Source: Puniceicoccus vermicola | Lineage (GTDB): Bacteria > Verrucomicrobiota > Verrucomicrobiia > Opitutales > Puniceicoccaceae | DNA: 64,000 bases | Assembly: GCF_014230055.1 (NCBI RefSeq) | Contig: NZ_JACHVA010000138.1 | Location: forward strand, 62,001 to 126,000 | Direction of reading: 5' to 3' | Shown here: piece after piece, positions 30,151 through 39,590 of the stretch | Position numbering within the stretch: the first letter of the stretch is position 1 | Layout of the letters: each line of letters begins with the position of its first letter | The notes under the pieces: generated by a model | Told to the model about the DNA's origin: nothing | Databases searched by the model: none | What the model saw: only the letters and a program-made list of their open reading frames with translations | Position numbers and translations under genes: made by a program

Positions 30151-31140
30151 TCAGCGCTCCGCTTGGTGCAAACGAACCAACGTCTGCCGGTAGCGTCTTA
30201 CTCCGCGAACGACGGCGTCCGCTAAACGCTCTCGATAACCTTGGGTCTGCAGAAGGCGTCCGGTGCGTTGATTCGTGATGAAGCCCAGCTCCAGGAGGAC
30301 TCCCGGCGATTTCAAATCTTCTAGAACCGCAAAACGAGCCCGCTTCAAACCCCGATCCGGAACTCCGGTCGCCGAGGCCACTTCACTTTGCAAATAGTAT
30401 CCGAGCAATGCGTTCCAAGGATCATTCGCATTTCCGGGGTAACGCGCCCTATCGGCTGATTCGACATTCGAACGCGAAGAGGACGGATCTCCTTGAAGCG
30501 TGTATGCGTACGTTTCGACTCCCCTCACACTCGAACCCGCGGCATTAAAATGAATGCTTAGAAAAATATCTGCCTTCGCTCCATTCGCAATCGCAGGACG
30601 GTTCGGCAACGGAATAAAGGTATCGTCGGTCCGGGTGTAAAACACCTCAAAGCCCTCTTCCTTCAATCGCTCGCCGATCAAGCGTCCGACGGCGAGAGCC
30701 ATATCTTTTTCATCCAATCCTAGCGAACGGTTCTGCCCACCCGGATCATGGTCCCCGTGCCCCGCATCGATCACGACCCGGCGATAACCCGGTGGATTCG
30801 GAAAGATCCGCGGCATGAGGATGGGCTGGAGCGAATACCGCCAATCCTCGCGGGAGATGTAAATCTTGCCTCGATTGAGCAAGGCTGGATCTCCGAGAAA
30901 GACTTTGATCCCGTTCAGGGATACAATCCGGGAAGCCGCCTTGAAATCCAAGGTGACCCATTCCCCTTTTAACTGAACCGCTCGATCCCTCTCGGTCCAT
31001 TCGACTCTGAGACCAAGGTCATCGGCGATATCGTCAAGACCGATGTACTCGGAGTTAGCGGCTTCTGCGACCGGAACCCAGAAAAGAATCAGGAGGAACA
31101 GCGCAGTTACCCCGGGGAACTTTCCCGGGCCGGGTTTCAT
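30151..31140 (-). CDS. N-acetylmuramoyl-L-alanine amidase (Amidase_3)
   Basis: 329 aa. Signal peptide (1-28, [14 protein letters not shown]), a small N-terminal domain (30-115) reminiscent of copper-amine-oxidase-N/stalk domains, then zinc amidase: [14 protein letters not shown] with His128, Glu144 in the following helix, [10 protein letters not shown] and the catalytic [10 protein letters not shown]. Cuts the peptide stem from the glycan during cell separation. It overlaps infC by 4 bp. Confidence 0.93.
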   Translation of the reverse strand: MKPGPGKFPGVTALFLLILFWVPVAEAANSEYIGLDDIADDLGLRVEWTERDRAVQLKGEWVTLDFKAASRIVSLNGIKVFLGDPALLNRGKIYISREDWRYSLQPILMPRIFPNPPGYRRVVIDAGHGDHDPGGQNRSLGLDEKDMALAVGRLIGERLKEEGFEVFYTRTDDTFIPLPNRPAIANGAKADIFLSIHFNAAGSSVRGVETYAYTLQGDPSSSRSNVESADRARYPGNANDPWNALLGYYLQSEVASATGVPDRGLKRARFAVLEDLKSPGVLLELGFITNQRTGRLLQTQGYRERLADAVVRGVRRYRQTLVRLHQAER

Positions 31141-31727
31141 TCCTCGGGAGCTTGTTCGTCGTCGAACTTCTTCTTCCGTCGACTCGAAGGCAACGGAGAC
31201 AGAGTCACGGAAATGTTCCGACCTGCGAGACGTGGATCGTTGTCAGCCGTAGCCATGGATTCCAGATCCTTGATCGCTCGCTTGATGGTTTCGAATCCAA
31301 GATCCGTGTGTTCCATTTCACGACCGCGGAACATGAGCGTAAGCTTCAGCTTATTGCCCTTGTCGAGGAAGTCCTCTGCTCGGCGAATCTTCGTGATGTA
31401 GTCATGGGTATCGATTTTCACCCGGAACTTCACTTCCTTGAGCTTCTGCGAAGTGCTCTTCGACTCCTTCTGCTTCTTACTCTGCTCGTACATGTATTTC
31501 CCGAAATCGAGAATACGGCAGACCGGAGGCCTGGAGTTGGGAGCGACCTCGACTAAATCGAGACCCACGCTTTTCGCGAGGTCGAGAGCCTTCTTGGTCT
31601 GCATGACACCAATCATGGTGCCCTCCGGACCAACTACCCGGATCTCGGGAACGCGGATTCTTTCGTTACGCCTCGGCCCACTCTGATAAGAGCGCCGATG
31701 CCGACTGGAAGATGGAACCCTACCCAT
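31137..31727 (-). CDS. infC: Translation initiation factor IF-3
   Basis: 196 aa. N-domain [58 protein letters not shown], lysine-rich linker, then a C-domain with [47 protein letters not shown]. Start ATG 31727 adds a short basic leader. The usual downstream rpmI-rplT pair is absent; an amidase gene follows instead with a 4-bp overlap. The C-terminus is extended by a basic/acidic tail. Confidence 0.97.
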   Translation of the reverse strand: MGRVPSSSRHRRSYQSGPRRNERIRVPEIRVVGPEGTMIGVMQTKKALDLAKSVGLDLVEVAPNSRPPVCRILDFGKYMYEQSKKQKESKSTSQKLKEVKFRVKIDTHDYITKIRRAEDFLDKGNKLKLTLMFRGREMEHTDLGFETIKRAIKDLESMATADNDPRLAGRNISVTLSPLPSSRRKKKFDDEQAPEE

Positions 31728-32384
31728 TCAGGAAGCGAGGGACCCCATAGAAAGACGAGCAGCCGGGGTAAAATCGGCTGTCGAGAGAATGCGAGACACT
31801 AAGTTGAGTATCATTGAACCGGAGAATGTGGAGCCTTCTCCCGCATTTCAAACCCTAATTTGCCGAGAATGGCCAAAAACCCAAAGTTCGGGAAAATCGT
31901 TCCCGAAATTGGACGTATAACGGAGAGGCAGCGTGATGGGCGCAGCTGAAGCTGCGGCCCTACTTTGGGAACCCGTCTTCCGTAGCCGATCAGCTTTAGC
32001 TGCGTGGCATCACGCTGGCGGAACTGCACACGAACCACAGGCTCACTTTTTCCCGATTTCGGGGAAATCCACGGCGAGCTGAAAAAATGCATTTCCGAGA
32101 TATGCGCTGGGCCGAGAGGCTACGCGATGGGCGCAGCTGAAGCTGCGGCCCTACTTTGGGAACCTGTCTTTCGTAGCCGCTCAGCTTTAGCTGCGCGGCA
32201 TCGGCCGGCGGAATTGCACGCGAACAGCGGGCTCACTTTTTCCGGATTTCGGGGAAATCCACGGCGAGCTAAAAATACGCAATTCCGAGATATACGCAGG
32301 GCCGAGAGGCTGCGCGATGGGCGCAGCTGAAGCTGCGGTCCTACTTTGGGAGAGGCTATCAGAACAATCCGCTAACAATCTTTC
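31728..32384 (+). repeat. Three-unit array of the CGCAGCTGAAGCTGCG family, period about 190 bp
   Basis: No gene. The palindrome starts at 31941, 32132 and 32322 (spacings 191 and 190), each followed by GCCCTACTTTGGGA (third copy GTCCTACTTT). Between them lie CTCAGCTTTAGCTGCGCGGC and GATTTCGGGGAAATCC, further inverted repeats conserved in each unit. The first 200 bp (31728-31930) should hold the infC promoter but no clear hexamers are seen. Confidence 0.9.
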
Positions 32385-33785
32385 CTACCACTTCCAATCC
32401 GGATTCACCTCTGGCTCCAGGGCTTCCATTTCGGCCCGCCAGTTTTTCAATAACCCGTGCAGGCGCTCGGTGACTTCAGGTCGGCTCCCGGAGAGATCCT
32501 TCGTCTCCCCAATATCTTCGCGAAGATTGTAGAGCTCGCGGCGACCATCTTCATAAAACTCGATGAGTTTCCAGTCTCCGGCGCGAACGGAACTGCCTGG
32601 GGTGCCGCCTTGGTTGCCATAATGGGGGTAGTGCCAGTAGATCGCTTCCCGATCGAGGGAGTTTCCTCCTTTCAACAACGGAACGAGACTTTCGCCATCG
32701 CAGTGCTGATCTGGCATGGCCTCGATTCCGGCCATTTCGAGAACCGTGGGATAGAAATCCGGACTGGTCACGGGCTCCCGGCAAAAGGAATTGTTCTCGG
32801 TCACGCCCGGCCAATGAATGATGAGCGGCTCACGGGTGCCACCTTCATACATCCACCCCTTTCCTTCGTTGAGAGGAGCGTTACTGGTCGGCGAGCCTTC
32901 TGCCGTCGCCAGTCCTCCGTTGTCGGAGGTGAAAACGACGATGGTATTGTCCGCCTCCCCTTTGGCCTCAATTGCCTGAAGGAGTCGTCCAATATTCGTG
33001 TCCATGCATTCAACCATGGCCGCGTACTCGGGATCGGACTGGATCAGACGGCGCCGAATTCGATTGTTCACGGATTCGCTCTTCGGGTGGATTTCCCCTT
33101 CTTCGAAAGTCTTTTTCTTGTGGAGCCCCAGAGCTCGGGCCTTCCGTTCGTATTTAGCGACCAATTCCGGCTTCCCCTGAATCGGAGTGTGAACGGTGTA
33201 GTACCAGAGGTTGAGGAAGAAGGGCCGGTCGTCCTTGCCTTCAACGAGGCGGATGGCCTCATCGGTGAGCCGATCCGTTAGATATTCCCCCTCTGGGCCT
33301 TCCTCCAAATTGGGAATTTTCCAGGGGCTGAAATAGCCGTTTTTCGGATGCCCGTGATCACACCCACCAATATTGACTTCGAACCCATGGCGATCCGGCC
33401 AGAATTCCTTTTCCCCCATGTGCCATTTTCCAACGTGCCAGGTGGAATAACCGTTTTCCTGTAAGGCCGACGCCAAGCTTGTTTCCTTCGTATCCAGATA
33501 GGGAATGTAGGGAGCGTCGATCAATCGGGCGCGATCCCGCTGTCCCGGATTTCCTACGTGGATGTAATTGGTCAGTCCAAGACGGGCCGGATATTTCCCG
33601 CTCATGATGCTCGCCCGAGTCGGCGAACAAACCGGACAAGCCGCATAGGCATCGGTGAACCGCATTCCTTTTCCAGCCAGGCGGTCAAGGTTAGGAGTTT
33701 CGTAAAACTCGCTTCCATAGCAGGAGAGATCCTTCCAGCCGAGGTCATCAATGAGGATGTAGAGAATGTTTGGGGATTTGCTCAT
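32385..33785 (-). CDS. S1-family sulfatase (arylsulfatase A-like)
   Basis: 466 aa. Metal-binding LIDDLGWKDL (Asp13, Asp14) and the formylglycine motif C53-S-P-T-R57 (PVCSPTRAS), then GKYPARLGL, WHVGKWHMG and VVFTSDNGG. Hydrolyses a sulfate ester. The start MSKSPNILYILIDDLG has no signal peptide, unlike many exported marine sulfatases, so action in the cytoplasm is inferred. It lies 18 bp downstream of the IclR regulator, in one unit. No anaerobic maturase or FGE gene is in the window. Confidence 0.94.
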   Translation of the reverse strand: MSKSPNILYILIDDLGWKDLSCYGSEFYETPNLDRLAGKGMRFTDAYAACPVCSPTRASIMSGKYPARLGLTNYIHVGNPGQRDRARLIDAPYIPYLDTKETSLASALQENGYSTWHVGKWHMGEKEFWPDRHGFEVNIGGCDHGHPKNGYFSPWKIPNLEEGPEGEYLTDRLTDEAIRLVEGKDDRPFFLNLWYYTVHTPIQGKPELVAKYERKARALGLHKKKTFEEGEIHPKSESVNNRIRRRLIQSDPEYAAMVECMDTNIGRLLQAIEAKGEADNTIVVFTSDNGGLATAEGSPTSNAPLNEGKGWMYEGGTREPLIIHWPGVTENNSFCREPVTSPDFYPTVLEMAGIEAMPDQHCDGESLVPLLKGGNSLDREAIYWHYPHYGNQGGTPGSSVRAGDWKLIEFYEDGRRELYNLREDIGETKDLSGSRPEVTERLHGLLKNWRAEMEALEPEVNPDWKW

Positions 33786-33803
33786 AAGAAAAGTTGGAAA
33801 AGA

Positions 33804-34550
33804 TTATTCAGCTGCACGACGCATCGCATCCATCAGCGACCGGACATCCATCGGCGCCTTGGGAAAAAATCCAGTGACGAGGACTCCAATTCCTCCCTCC
33901 GGTGGGCTCACGGTAGTCCGCACCGCGATCCGGCGGACGTGTGGAAAAAAGCTGCCAAAATCATCCGAGATCCCGACGCCATGAAGACAAACCATGTCGC
34001 TGGCCACTTCCTCTGAGAACGATTCCGCGGTGTCTGGCCATTTTTTCGCCGCGCGGAGAAGGCTGCTCACAAGGCCTTTTTCTTCTGCAAGGTCGGCCGA
34101 TTTCTGCAATCGAACGACCGTCCAAGGATGGATCGGAGACTCCGCCACCACCGAGCCCAAAGGCCGCATGGCGGGAGCGTATTCCGAGACCACCTTTTCC
34201 AAGCAGACGGAGTCCTCTTCATTTCCCCGCAACAACAACGCGGTCACCCCAAACTGATCCGCCAGAGTGCGCAGATGCGGACGATATCTCCCGAGAAAAT
34301 CCATTCCAGCCCTCCCCGCCTGTGCGTATTCCGAAGGTTTATTGCCAATCCGGTAGCCCGCTTCGGTTTTTTGCAGCATCCCGTGAGCGCAAAGGATCCG
34401 AAGGATCTTGGCCAAGGTCGAACGGTTGATTTCGGAAGTTTCGAGCAGCTCATTGAAACCCACGGGACGGGCCCGAAGAGCCACTAAGTCCAGGACGCGC
34501 AAAGCGCGATCAAGAAGGGAATCGGAGGTTTGCGTAGTTTCCATTTTCAT
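33804..34550 (-). CDS. IclR-family transcriptional regulator
   Basis: 248 aa. N-terminal winged helix (LLDRALRVLDLVALRARPVGFNELLETSEINRSTLAKILRILCAHGMLQKTEAGYRIG), then an effector domain with DQFGVTALLLRGNEEDSVCLEKV. It precedes the sulfatase on the same strand, so it probably controls it and itself. An imperfect AT-rich palindrome ATACTTATATAGATAC (34557-34572), 7 bp upstream of the start, is a candidate operator. ATG 34544 is an alternative start. Confidence 0.88.
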   Translation of the reverse strand: MKMETTQTSDSLLDRALRVLDLVALRARPVGFNELLETSEINRSTLAKILRILCAHGMLQKTEAGYRIGNKPSEYAQAGRAGMDFLGRYRPHLRTLADQFGVTALLLRGNEEDSVCLEKVVSEYAPAMRPLGSVVAESPIHPWTVVRLQKSADLAEEKGLVSSLLRAAKKWPDTAESFSEEVASDMVCLHGVGISDDFGSFFPHVRRIAVRTTVSPPEGGIGVLVTGFFPKAPMDVRSLMDAMRRAAE

Positions 34551-34572
34551 ACCTTAATACTTATATAGATAC

Positions 34573-35071
34573 CTAAAAGCAAGGAGGAAACTGGCGACGG
34601 AGAGGCAATGCGATGGGCGCAGTTGAAGCTACTGCCCTACTTTGGAATGCTGTCTTTCGTAGCCGCTCAGCTTTAGCTGCCCGGCATCGGCCGGCGAAAA
34701 TGCACGCGAACCACGGAATCACTTCCCGGATTTCGGGGAGGTACACTGCCCGCTGAAAAACGCTGGGCCGAGACTAGACGCTGGGCCGAGACTAGACGCT
34801 GGGCCGAGAGGCAATGCGATGGGCGCAGCTGAAGCTACGGCCCTACTTTGGAATGCTGTCTTTCGTAGCCGCTCAGCTTTAGCTGCGCGGCATCGGCCGG
34901 CGAAAATGCACGCGAACCACGGAATCACTTCCCGGATTTCGGGGGAGGTGCAAGGCGCGCTGAAAAACGCATCTCGGGAATGGACGCTGGCCCGAGAGGC
35001 AATGCGATGGGCGCAGCTGAAGCTGCGGCCCTACTTTGGAGGGACCGAAAGGCACCCTCTCCTCAATGCAA
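34573..35071 (+). repeat. Second array of the CGCAGCTGAAGCTGCG family
   Basis: No gene. The palindrome occurs at 34618 (degenerate, AGTTGAAGCTACTG), 34824 and 35012, each followed by CCCTACTTTGGA. Units share GTAGCCGCTCAGCTTTAGC and a GATTTCGGGG segment with the array at 31.7-32.4 kb. A short direct duplication (ACGCTGGGCCGAGACTAG repeated at 34760-34800) expands the second interval. Fills the space between the IclR gene start and the aldolase end. Confidence 0.88.
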
Positions 35072-36127
35072 TCAGGCGACGGTGATCGCGTCTTCGCGAT
35101 AGACGTCTTGGATCGCCCGGAGGAGTTCCATCCCCTCTTCCCGGGGGCGTTGGAAAACCTTGCGGCCTGAGATCAAGCCGCTGCCTCCGGCACGCTTGTT
35201 GATGATGGCGGTGCGGACGGCTTGTTGGAAATCATCATCCGCCGAGGCTCCCCCGGAGTTGATCATCCCAATCCGGCCCATATAACAATTGGCCAATTGA
35301 TAGCGGCAAAGGTCGATCGGATGATCGGAGGAGAGCTCGGAATACATCCGCGGGTCGGATTTCCCAAAGCCTTCGAGGCGCCCGTATCCACCATTGTGGG
35401 TGGCGAGCTTCTGTTTGATCAAATCGGCCTGCATGCTTACGCCCAGATGATTGGCCTGACCGGTCAGGTCGGCCGAAGACTCATCATTGCCTTCCTTGTG
35501 ATGAAAGGCTTCGTTGCGAACGTAGCACCAGAGGACGGTAAATAGACCGAGATCGTGCGCGTGCGAGAAAGCTTCGGCCACCTGTTCAATCTGCCGATTC
35601 GATTCCTCCGAGCCGAAATAGATGGTTGCCCCGACCGCTGCAGCCCCCATATCAGCCGCCCGATCCACATCGGAGAAGAAGATTTGATCGTACTGATTCG
35701 GATAGGAAAGCAGCTCGTTGTGGTTCAACTTGAGGATGAACGGAATGTGATGCGCAAATTCGCGGGCCACATTTCCCAGAACGCCTGCCGTCGACGCCAC
35801 CGCGTTACAGCCGCCCTCCACTGCCAAGCGGACGATATTCCGTGGATCAAAATAATCCGGATTCTTGGCAAAGCTCGCGCCCCCGGAATGCTCGACCCCC
35901 TGATCGACCGGGAAAATCGAAAAATAACCGGTCCCAGCCAAATACCCGGTGTTGTACATTCGCTGTAAGTTGACGAGGACCTCATTCGAACGATCCGACT
36001 CCTTAAAATAGCGATCGACGAAATTCGGTTCAGGAAGAGCCAATCGCTCTTTCGGAATCTTCGGAGAATCGAAAGCGAGCAGCTCTTCGGGATCGTTTTC
36101 GAGAAAGGACTCAATGTGGGAATTCAT
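35072..36127 (-). CDS. fbaB: Class I fructose-bisphosphate aldolase (FbaB/DhnA type)
   Basis: 351 aa from ATG 36127, matching the usual 350 aa. Visible blocks are [75 protein letters not shown] and [11 protein letters not shown]. Schiff-base aldolase of the DeoC/FbaB group; the lysine in ADLIKQK is the probable catalytic residue (inferred). The frame extends to 36220 but those 31 residues are not family-like. Divergent from a GntR regulator. Confidence 0.94.
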   Translation of the reverse strand: MNSHIESFLENDPEELLAFDSPKIPKERLALPEPNFVDRYFKESDRSNEVLVNLQRMYNTGYLAGTGYFSIFPVDQGVEHSGGASFAKNPDYFDPRNIVRLAVEGGCNAVASTAGVLGNVAREFAHHIPFILKLNHNELLSYPNQYDQIFFSDVDRAADMGAAAVGATIYFGSEESNRQIEQVAEAFSHAHDLGLFTVLWCYVRNEAFHHKEGNDESSADLTGQANHLGVSMQADLIKQKLATHNGGYGRLEGFGKSDPRMYSELSSDHPIDLCRYQLANCYMGRIGMINSGGASADDDFQQAVRTAIINKRAGGSGLISGRKVFQRPREEGMELLRAIQDVYREDAITVA

Positions 36128-36324
36128 GGCGATACAAGTTTTGGGGTGATTGCGCCGCGCGTGACACGACGCGTTGAAATTCGACTCCCTCAGACTAGCC
36201 CGAGTCGAAATTTCTGTCAATCGGACATCGGCTCCCCTGAGCCCTTAAGGACCAATCGCCCCTCTCCCTTTAGAAAAAAGATCGATCTTCTCACCTCATC
36301 CCCCTCACCCCGGTCGCCATTGCG

Positions 36325-36370
36325 GAATGAAATGGACTGCTGTGTTGAATTTTTTTTGAGAATTTCATTC
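36325..36370. promoter_or_regulatory. Long-spaced inverted repeat in the fbaB/gntR divergent region
   Basis: GAATGAAAT (36325-36333) and ATTTCATTC (36362-36370) are perfectly complementary, spaced 28 bp apart around a T8 run. Located between the two divergent starts, they could be half-sites for the GntR protein or a stem-loop; nothing in the sequence separates these options. Confidence 0.4.
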
Positions 36371-36417
36371 GCATCTTCGCGGTATCCCAAGATATAACGA
36401 ATGGAACGACCCCACGA

Positions 36418-37119
36418 GTGATTGATGAAATGACCACTGGTTCGAAAGTACGCCAAAGCCGCAGTGAATTCGTGTTTAAACGCTTGGAGCAGCGAATTTT
36501 ATCTTGGAAATATCTGCCCGGCCACCACTTGAAAGAGGATGAGATTTGCACGGAGTTCAATGTGAGTCGCATCCCCGTACGGGAAGCATTGGGTCGTCTC
36601 AGTCAGATCCACTTGGTCGAACGCAAGCCCAACATGGGCTGCACCGTCAAACGCTGGACCGTCGACGAGCTGACCGAATTCTATGAACTCCGGCTCGCCC
36701 TGGAAAGCTACGTGGTCGAGACCTTGGCCCGCGAGGGTCCTCCGGAAGGCGCCTTTGATTCCCTCCAGGAAGCGTGGAGAAAACACCGAGACTTCCCCGA
36801 GGAATGCGTGGTATCCGGTCTGGATTGGAGCCGCCGCGACGAAAAGTTTCACATCGGGATCTGCGAGGTGCTCGGTAATCAGCAAATTCTCTCTACCCTT
36901 CAGGATATCAATGCCCGACTCCGTTTTCTGCGGGTCAAAGACATCAACTCTCCTGAACGCATCCGAATCAGCAGCAACCAGCATCTCGCCATTCTCAAAG
37001 CCATTCTTTCCGGGGACGCCGAGACCGCCAAGCGCACCCTGCGAAAAAATATCTATACCGGAAAATCGAACGTAGAGTCGTCCCTGCGGGATATTCTCAT
37101 CGAAGCGTATTCGATGTAG
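36418..37119 (+). CDS. GntR-family regulator with FCD effector domain
   Basis: 233 aa from GTG 36418 (229 aa from ATG 36430). Winged helix FVFKRLEQRILSWKYLPGHHLKEDEICTEFNVSRIPVREALGRLSQIHLVERKPNMGCTV, then the all-helical FCD domain with FYELRLALESYVVETLAREG and DEKFHIGICEVLGNQQIL (metal/effector residues D and H). Probably a repressor responding to a carboxylic acid or sugar acid. Divergent from fbaB, which it may regulate. Confidence 0.88.
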   Translation: MIDEMTTGSKVRQSRSEFVFKRLEQRILSWKYLPGHHLKEDEICTEFNVSRIPVREALGRLSQIHLVERKPNMGCTVKRWTVDELTEFYELRLALESYVVETLAREGPPEGAFDSLQEAWRKHRDFPEECVVSGLDWSRRDEKFHIGICEVLGNQQILSTLQDINARLRFLRVKDINSPERIRISSNQHLAILKAILSGDAETAKRTLRKNIYTGKSNVESSLRDILIEAYSM

Positions 37120-37149
37120 GGATGGGTCGATAGCGAGTTATGGAGAAAA

Positions 37150-37685
37150 TGCGTCTTTGAGGGTGAACGGCCCGGGTCCGCTCCGGCGCACGAGAGCTGG
37201 AAGCTCTCGCTACTTTGGTTTAGTTCAACTCTGTCAGCGATCGACTTTGCCGACATGAGCTCAATCCATTCACTCGGTCTCACGGACGGGGTCCGCTCCG
37301 GCGCACGAGAGCTGGAAGCTCTCGCTACTTTGGTTTGATTCAACTCTGTCAGCGATCGACTTTGCCGACATGAGCTCAATCCATTCGATTGGCCTTACGG
37401 CCGGGGACCGATCCGACGCACAAGAGCTGGAAGCTCTCGCTACTTTGGTTTGATTCGACTCTGTCACCGATCGACTTTGCCGACATGAGCTCAATCCATT
37501 CACTCGGTCTCACGGACGGGGTCCGCTCCGACGCACAAGAGCTGGAAGCTCTCGCTACTTTGGTTTGATTCGACTCTGTCACCGATCGACTTTGCCGACA
37601 TGAGCTCAATCCATTCACTCGGTCTCACGGACGGGGTCCGCTCCGACGCACGAGAGCTGGAAGCTCTCGCTACTTTGAGGGAGGC
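37150..37685 (+). repeat. Array of five palindromic units, exact 115-bp period
   Basis: The core GAGAGCTGGAAGCTCTC starts at 37192, 37307, 37422, 37537 and 37652: four spacings of exactly 115 bp. Copies 3 and 4 read AAGAGCTGG (one lost pair). The spacer (CTCTGTCAGCGATCGAC, GCCGACATGAGCTC, CACTCGGTCTCACGGACGG) is unrelated to that of the 145-bp arrays, although the core and CTACTTTG tail are identical. The array follows the end of the GntR gene. Confidence 0.94.
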
Positions 37686-37714
37686 TTCGGGTGCTCAGTG
37701 AGAGACGATCCAGC

Positions 37715-37741
37715 CTGTGGGTGGGATGCTTTAGCACCCAC
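37715..37741. repeat. GGTGGGTGCTAAAGCATCCCACC-type hairpin, possible end of the urea operon
   Basis: A 10-bp stem around GCTTTAGC (37715-37741), related to the palindromes at 7.8, 8.0 and 9.0 kb and in the same orientation. It lies 47 bp past the atzF stop and could end that transcript, but has no T-run on the minus strand. Confidence 0.5.
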
Positions 37742-37787
37742 CGCCTCGCGTTTTATCTTTCACCGAATTCTCGAAGCTACCCCTACT

Positions 37788-39578
37788 CTATTTCTTCTCC
37801 AGAAAGACTCTCCAGGAACCGAGGTCGGTGATCTCTTGCGCGCCTTCTACGGCGCAGGCTTCGCCGATGAAACCGACTTCCTCGCGTCCCCCAACCAGCG
37901 TCACCTTCCCCAATCCCAAGGGTTGACCGATGCCTTTGAGGAATTTGCCAAGATTCTTCAGGGGCAGTGACCAGACTTCGACGAGAATGGTTGATCCTCC
38001 TTCAGCCTGGCGGACTAAGGCTGGTCGAGCCGGTTCACCTTCGAGAGCGTAGAAACGATAAACCGAATCGGTCGCGGTCTCCTCGAGGAATGTCGCGCCC
38101 AAATCCGTGAGCTGATGATTCAACGGCAACCCTTTCATATGAGCTCCGCAGACCACAACCGGCACGGTTTCCTCGACGGGAAGGGATTCCCCGACTGTCG
38201 CCGGAGGCACCGGCGTGGCAATGGCCCCGGCCGAAAGACCGGTATGGGCATGGAACTGTTCACCCAACTTCAGCAGCTCGTAATCGTGAAAAGCGGCGGC
38301 GAAAAAGGTGACCCCATGAGGCAAGCCGTCTGGACGCATTCCGCAAGGAACCGCGAGACCGGAGAGGTCCATGAGGTTCATGAAATTGGTATAGTACCCG
38401 AGGCGACTGTTGAGGGTCACCGGGTCGGCTTCGACTTCGGCGATGGTGTAGACCGTGGGGCAAGTGGGAGACATGAGGGCGTCCATCTCGTCCATGATCA
38501 ACCCTGCCTTTTGCCGCAGTTCTTGAATACGGTAATGGGTCTTGAAGAAATCCAGAGCGGTATACTGATCGCCTTTCTCGATAATGGACCGGGTCACCGG
38601 ATGAAGGATTTCGGGACACTCCGCGAGGACCTCCTCAAGGGCGATGAACCGCTCCGCAAGCCACGGACCCTCGTAGAGCAATCGGGCCGTTTCGAGAAAC
38701 GGCTCGAAATCAATCGGAACCACCTCGTAGCCGAAAGCGATGAGATGGTTGACCGCATCGTCGAAAATTTTTGCCGTGGCTTTGTCGCCAAAGAATTCGA
38801 GCTGCGACGGACGAGGAACACCGACCTTCTTCTTCGGCTCGGCCAACTCCGGCGGATCCATTTTCCGTGAATAGGGATCGTTCGCATCAAACTGGGCCGC
38901 AACCTCGAATACCGTCTGGGCATCCCCACAGTTGAGGGCAAACACGGAAATACAATCAAGGCTCTTGCAGGCGGGAATCAGCCCGCTGTTGCTAAAGGCC
39001 CCGCGACTCGGCTTCAACCCGACCAAATTGTTCAGCGAGGCAGGAACCCGACCCGAGCCCGCCGTATCAGTTCCGAGCGAAAACGAGACCATGCCGGACG
39101 CTACCGCGACGGCCGATCCCGAACTCGAACCGCCGGGAATGTAGTCCGAATTAAAAGAATTGCCCGGAAAGCCATACGGCGAGCGCACCCCGACTAGCCC
39201 GGTTGCAAACTGGTCCAGATTCGTCTTGCCGACTGGAATCGCTCCGGCAGCCATCAGAAGCTTCACCACGTGCGCCGACTCGGAAGGGAAGTAACCATAC
39301 TCTTCGCAAGCGGCAGTGGTCCGCAAACCCTCCAGATCAATGTTGTCCTTGATCGCAAACGGAATACCGTAGAGCGGGAGATCTTCAATGTTCTGCTCGG
39401 CCAGCTTTCCCGCGAGCTCCAGACAAGATTCCCGCGAGGACCGTGAGATCCAGATTTTGGGATCACCCGCGTCGATCCGGTCGAAAATCTGGTGGATGAC
39501 TGCTTCCGGAGAGGTCTCCCCGCTACGGTAAAGGCGCCGCAGTTCTTCTATGGTTAAATTGATCGTAGGATCTTGCAT
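37788..39578 (-). CDS. atzF: Allophanate hydrolase
   Basis: 596 aa from ATG 39578 (TTG 39587 is possible). Amidase-signature domain: Lys77 in AIKDNIDL, cis-Ser in GGSSSGSAVAVASG (151-152) and nucleophile Ser175 in GTDTAGSGR. The C-terminal domain (about 460-596, VVCGAHMKGLPLNHQLTDLGATFLEE ... KVTLVGGREEVGFIGEACAVEGA) is the second domain specific to allophanate hydrolases. Splits allophanate to ammonia and CO2, finishing urea breakdown. It is a separate protein here, 12 bp after urea carboxylase, not fused as in fungal urea amidolyase. Confidence 0.96.
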   Translation of the reverse strand: MQDPTINLTIEELRRLYRSGETSPEAVIHQIFDRIDAGDPKIWISRSSRESCLELAGKLAEQNIEDLPLYGIPFAIKDNIDLEGLRTTAACEEYGYFPSESAHVVKLLMAAGAIPVGKTNLDQFATGLVGVRSPYGFPGNSFNSDYIPGGSSSGSAVAVASGMVSFSLGTDTAGSGRVPASLNNLVGLKPSRGAFSNSGLIPACKSLDCISVFALNCGDAQTVFEVAAQFDANDPYSRKMDPPELAEPKKKVGVPRPSQLEFFGDKATAKIFDDAVNHLIAFGYEVVPIDFEPFLETARLLYEGPWLAERFIALEEVLAECPEILHPVTRSIIEKGDQYTALDFFKTHYRIQELRQKAGLIMDEMDALMSPTCPTVYTIAEVEADPVTLNSRLGYYTNFMNLMDLSGLAVPCGMRPDGLPHGVTFFAAAFHDYELLKLGEQFHAHTGLSAGAIATPVPPATVGESLPVEETVPVVVCGAHMKGLPLNHQLTDLGATFLEETATDSVYRFYALEGEPARPALVRQAEGGSTILVEVWSLPLKNLGKFLKGIGQPLGLGKVTLVGGREEVGFIGEACAVEGAQEITDLGSWRVFLEKK

Positions 39579-39590
39579 GTTCTTCAAATT

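Noticed and set aside
29450-37685. Regular arrays as possible CRISPRs
   Set aside because: Periods of 115-146 bp are too long, the spacers are themselves repeated and not unique, the repeats carry several different palindromes and no cas gene is nearby.
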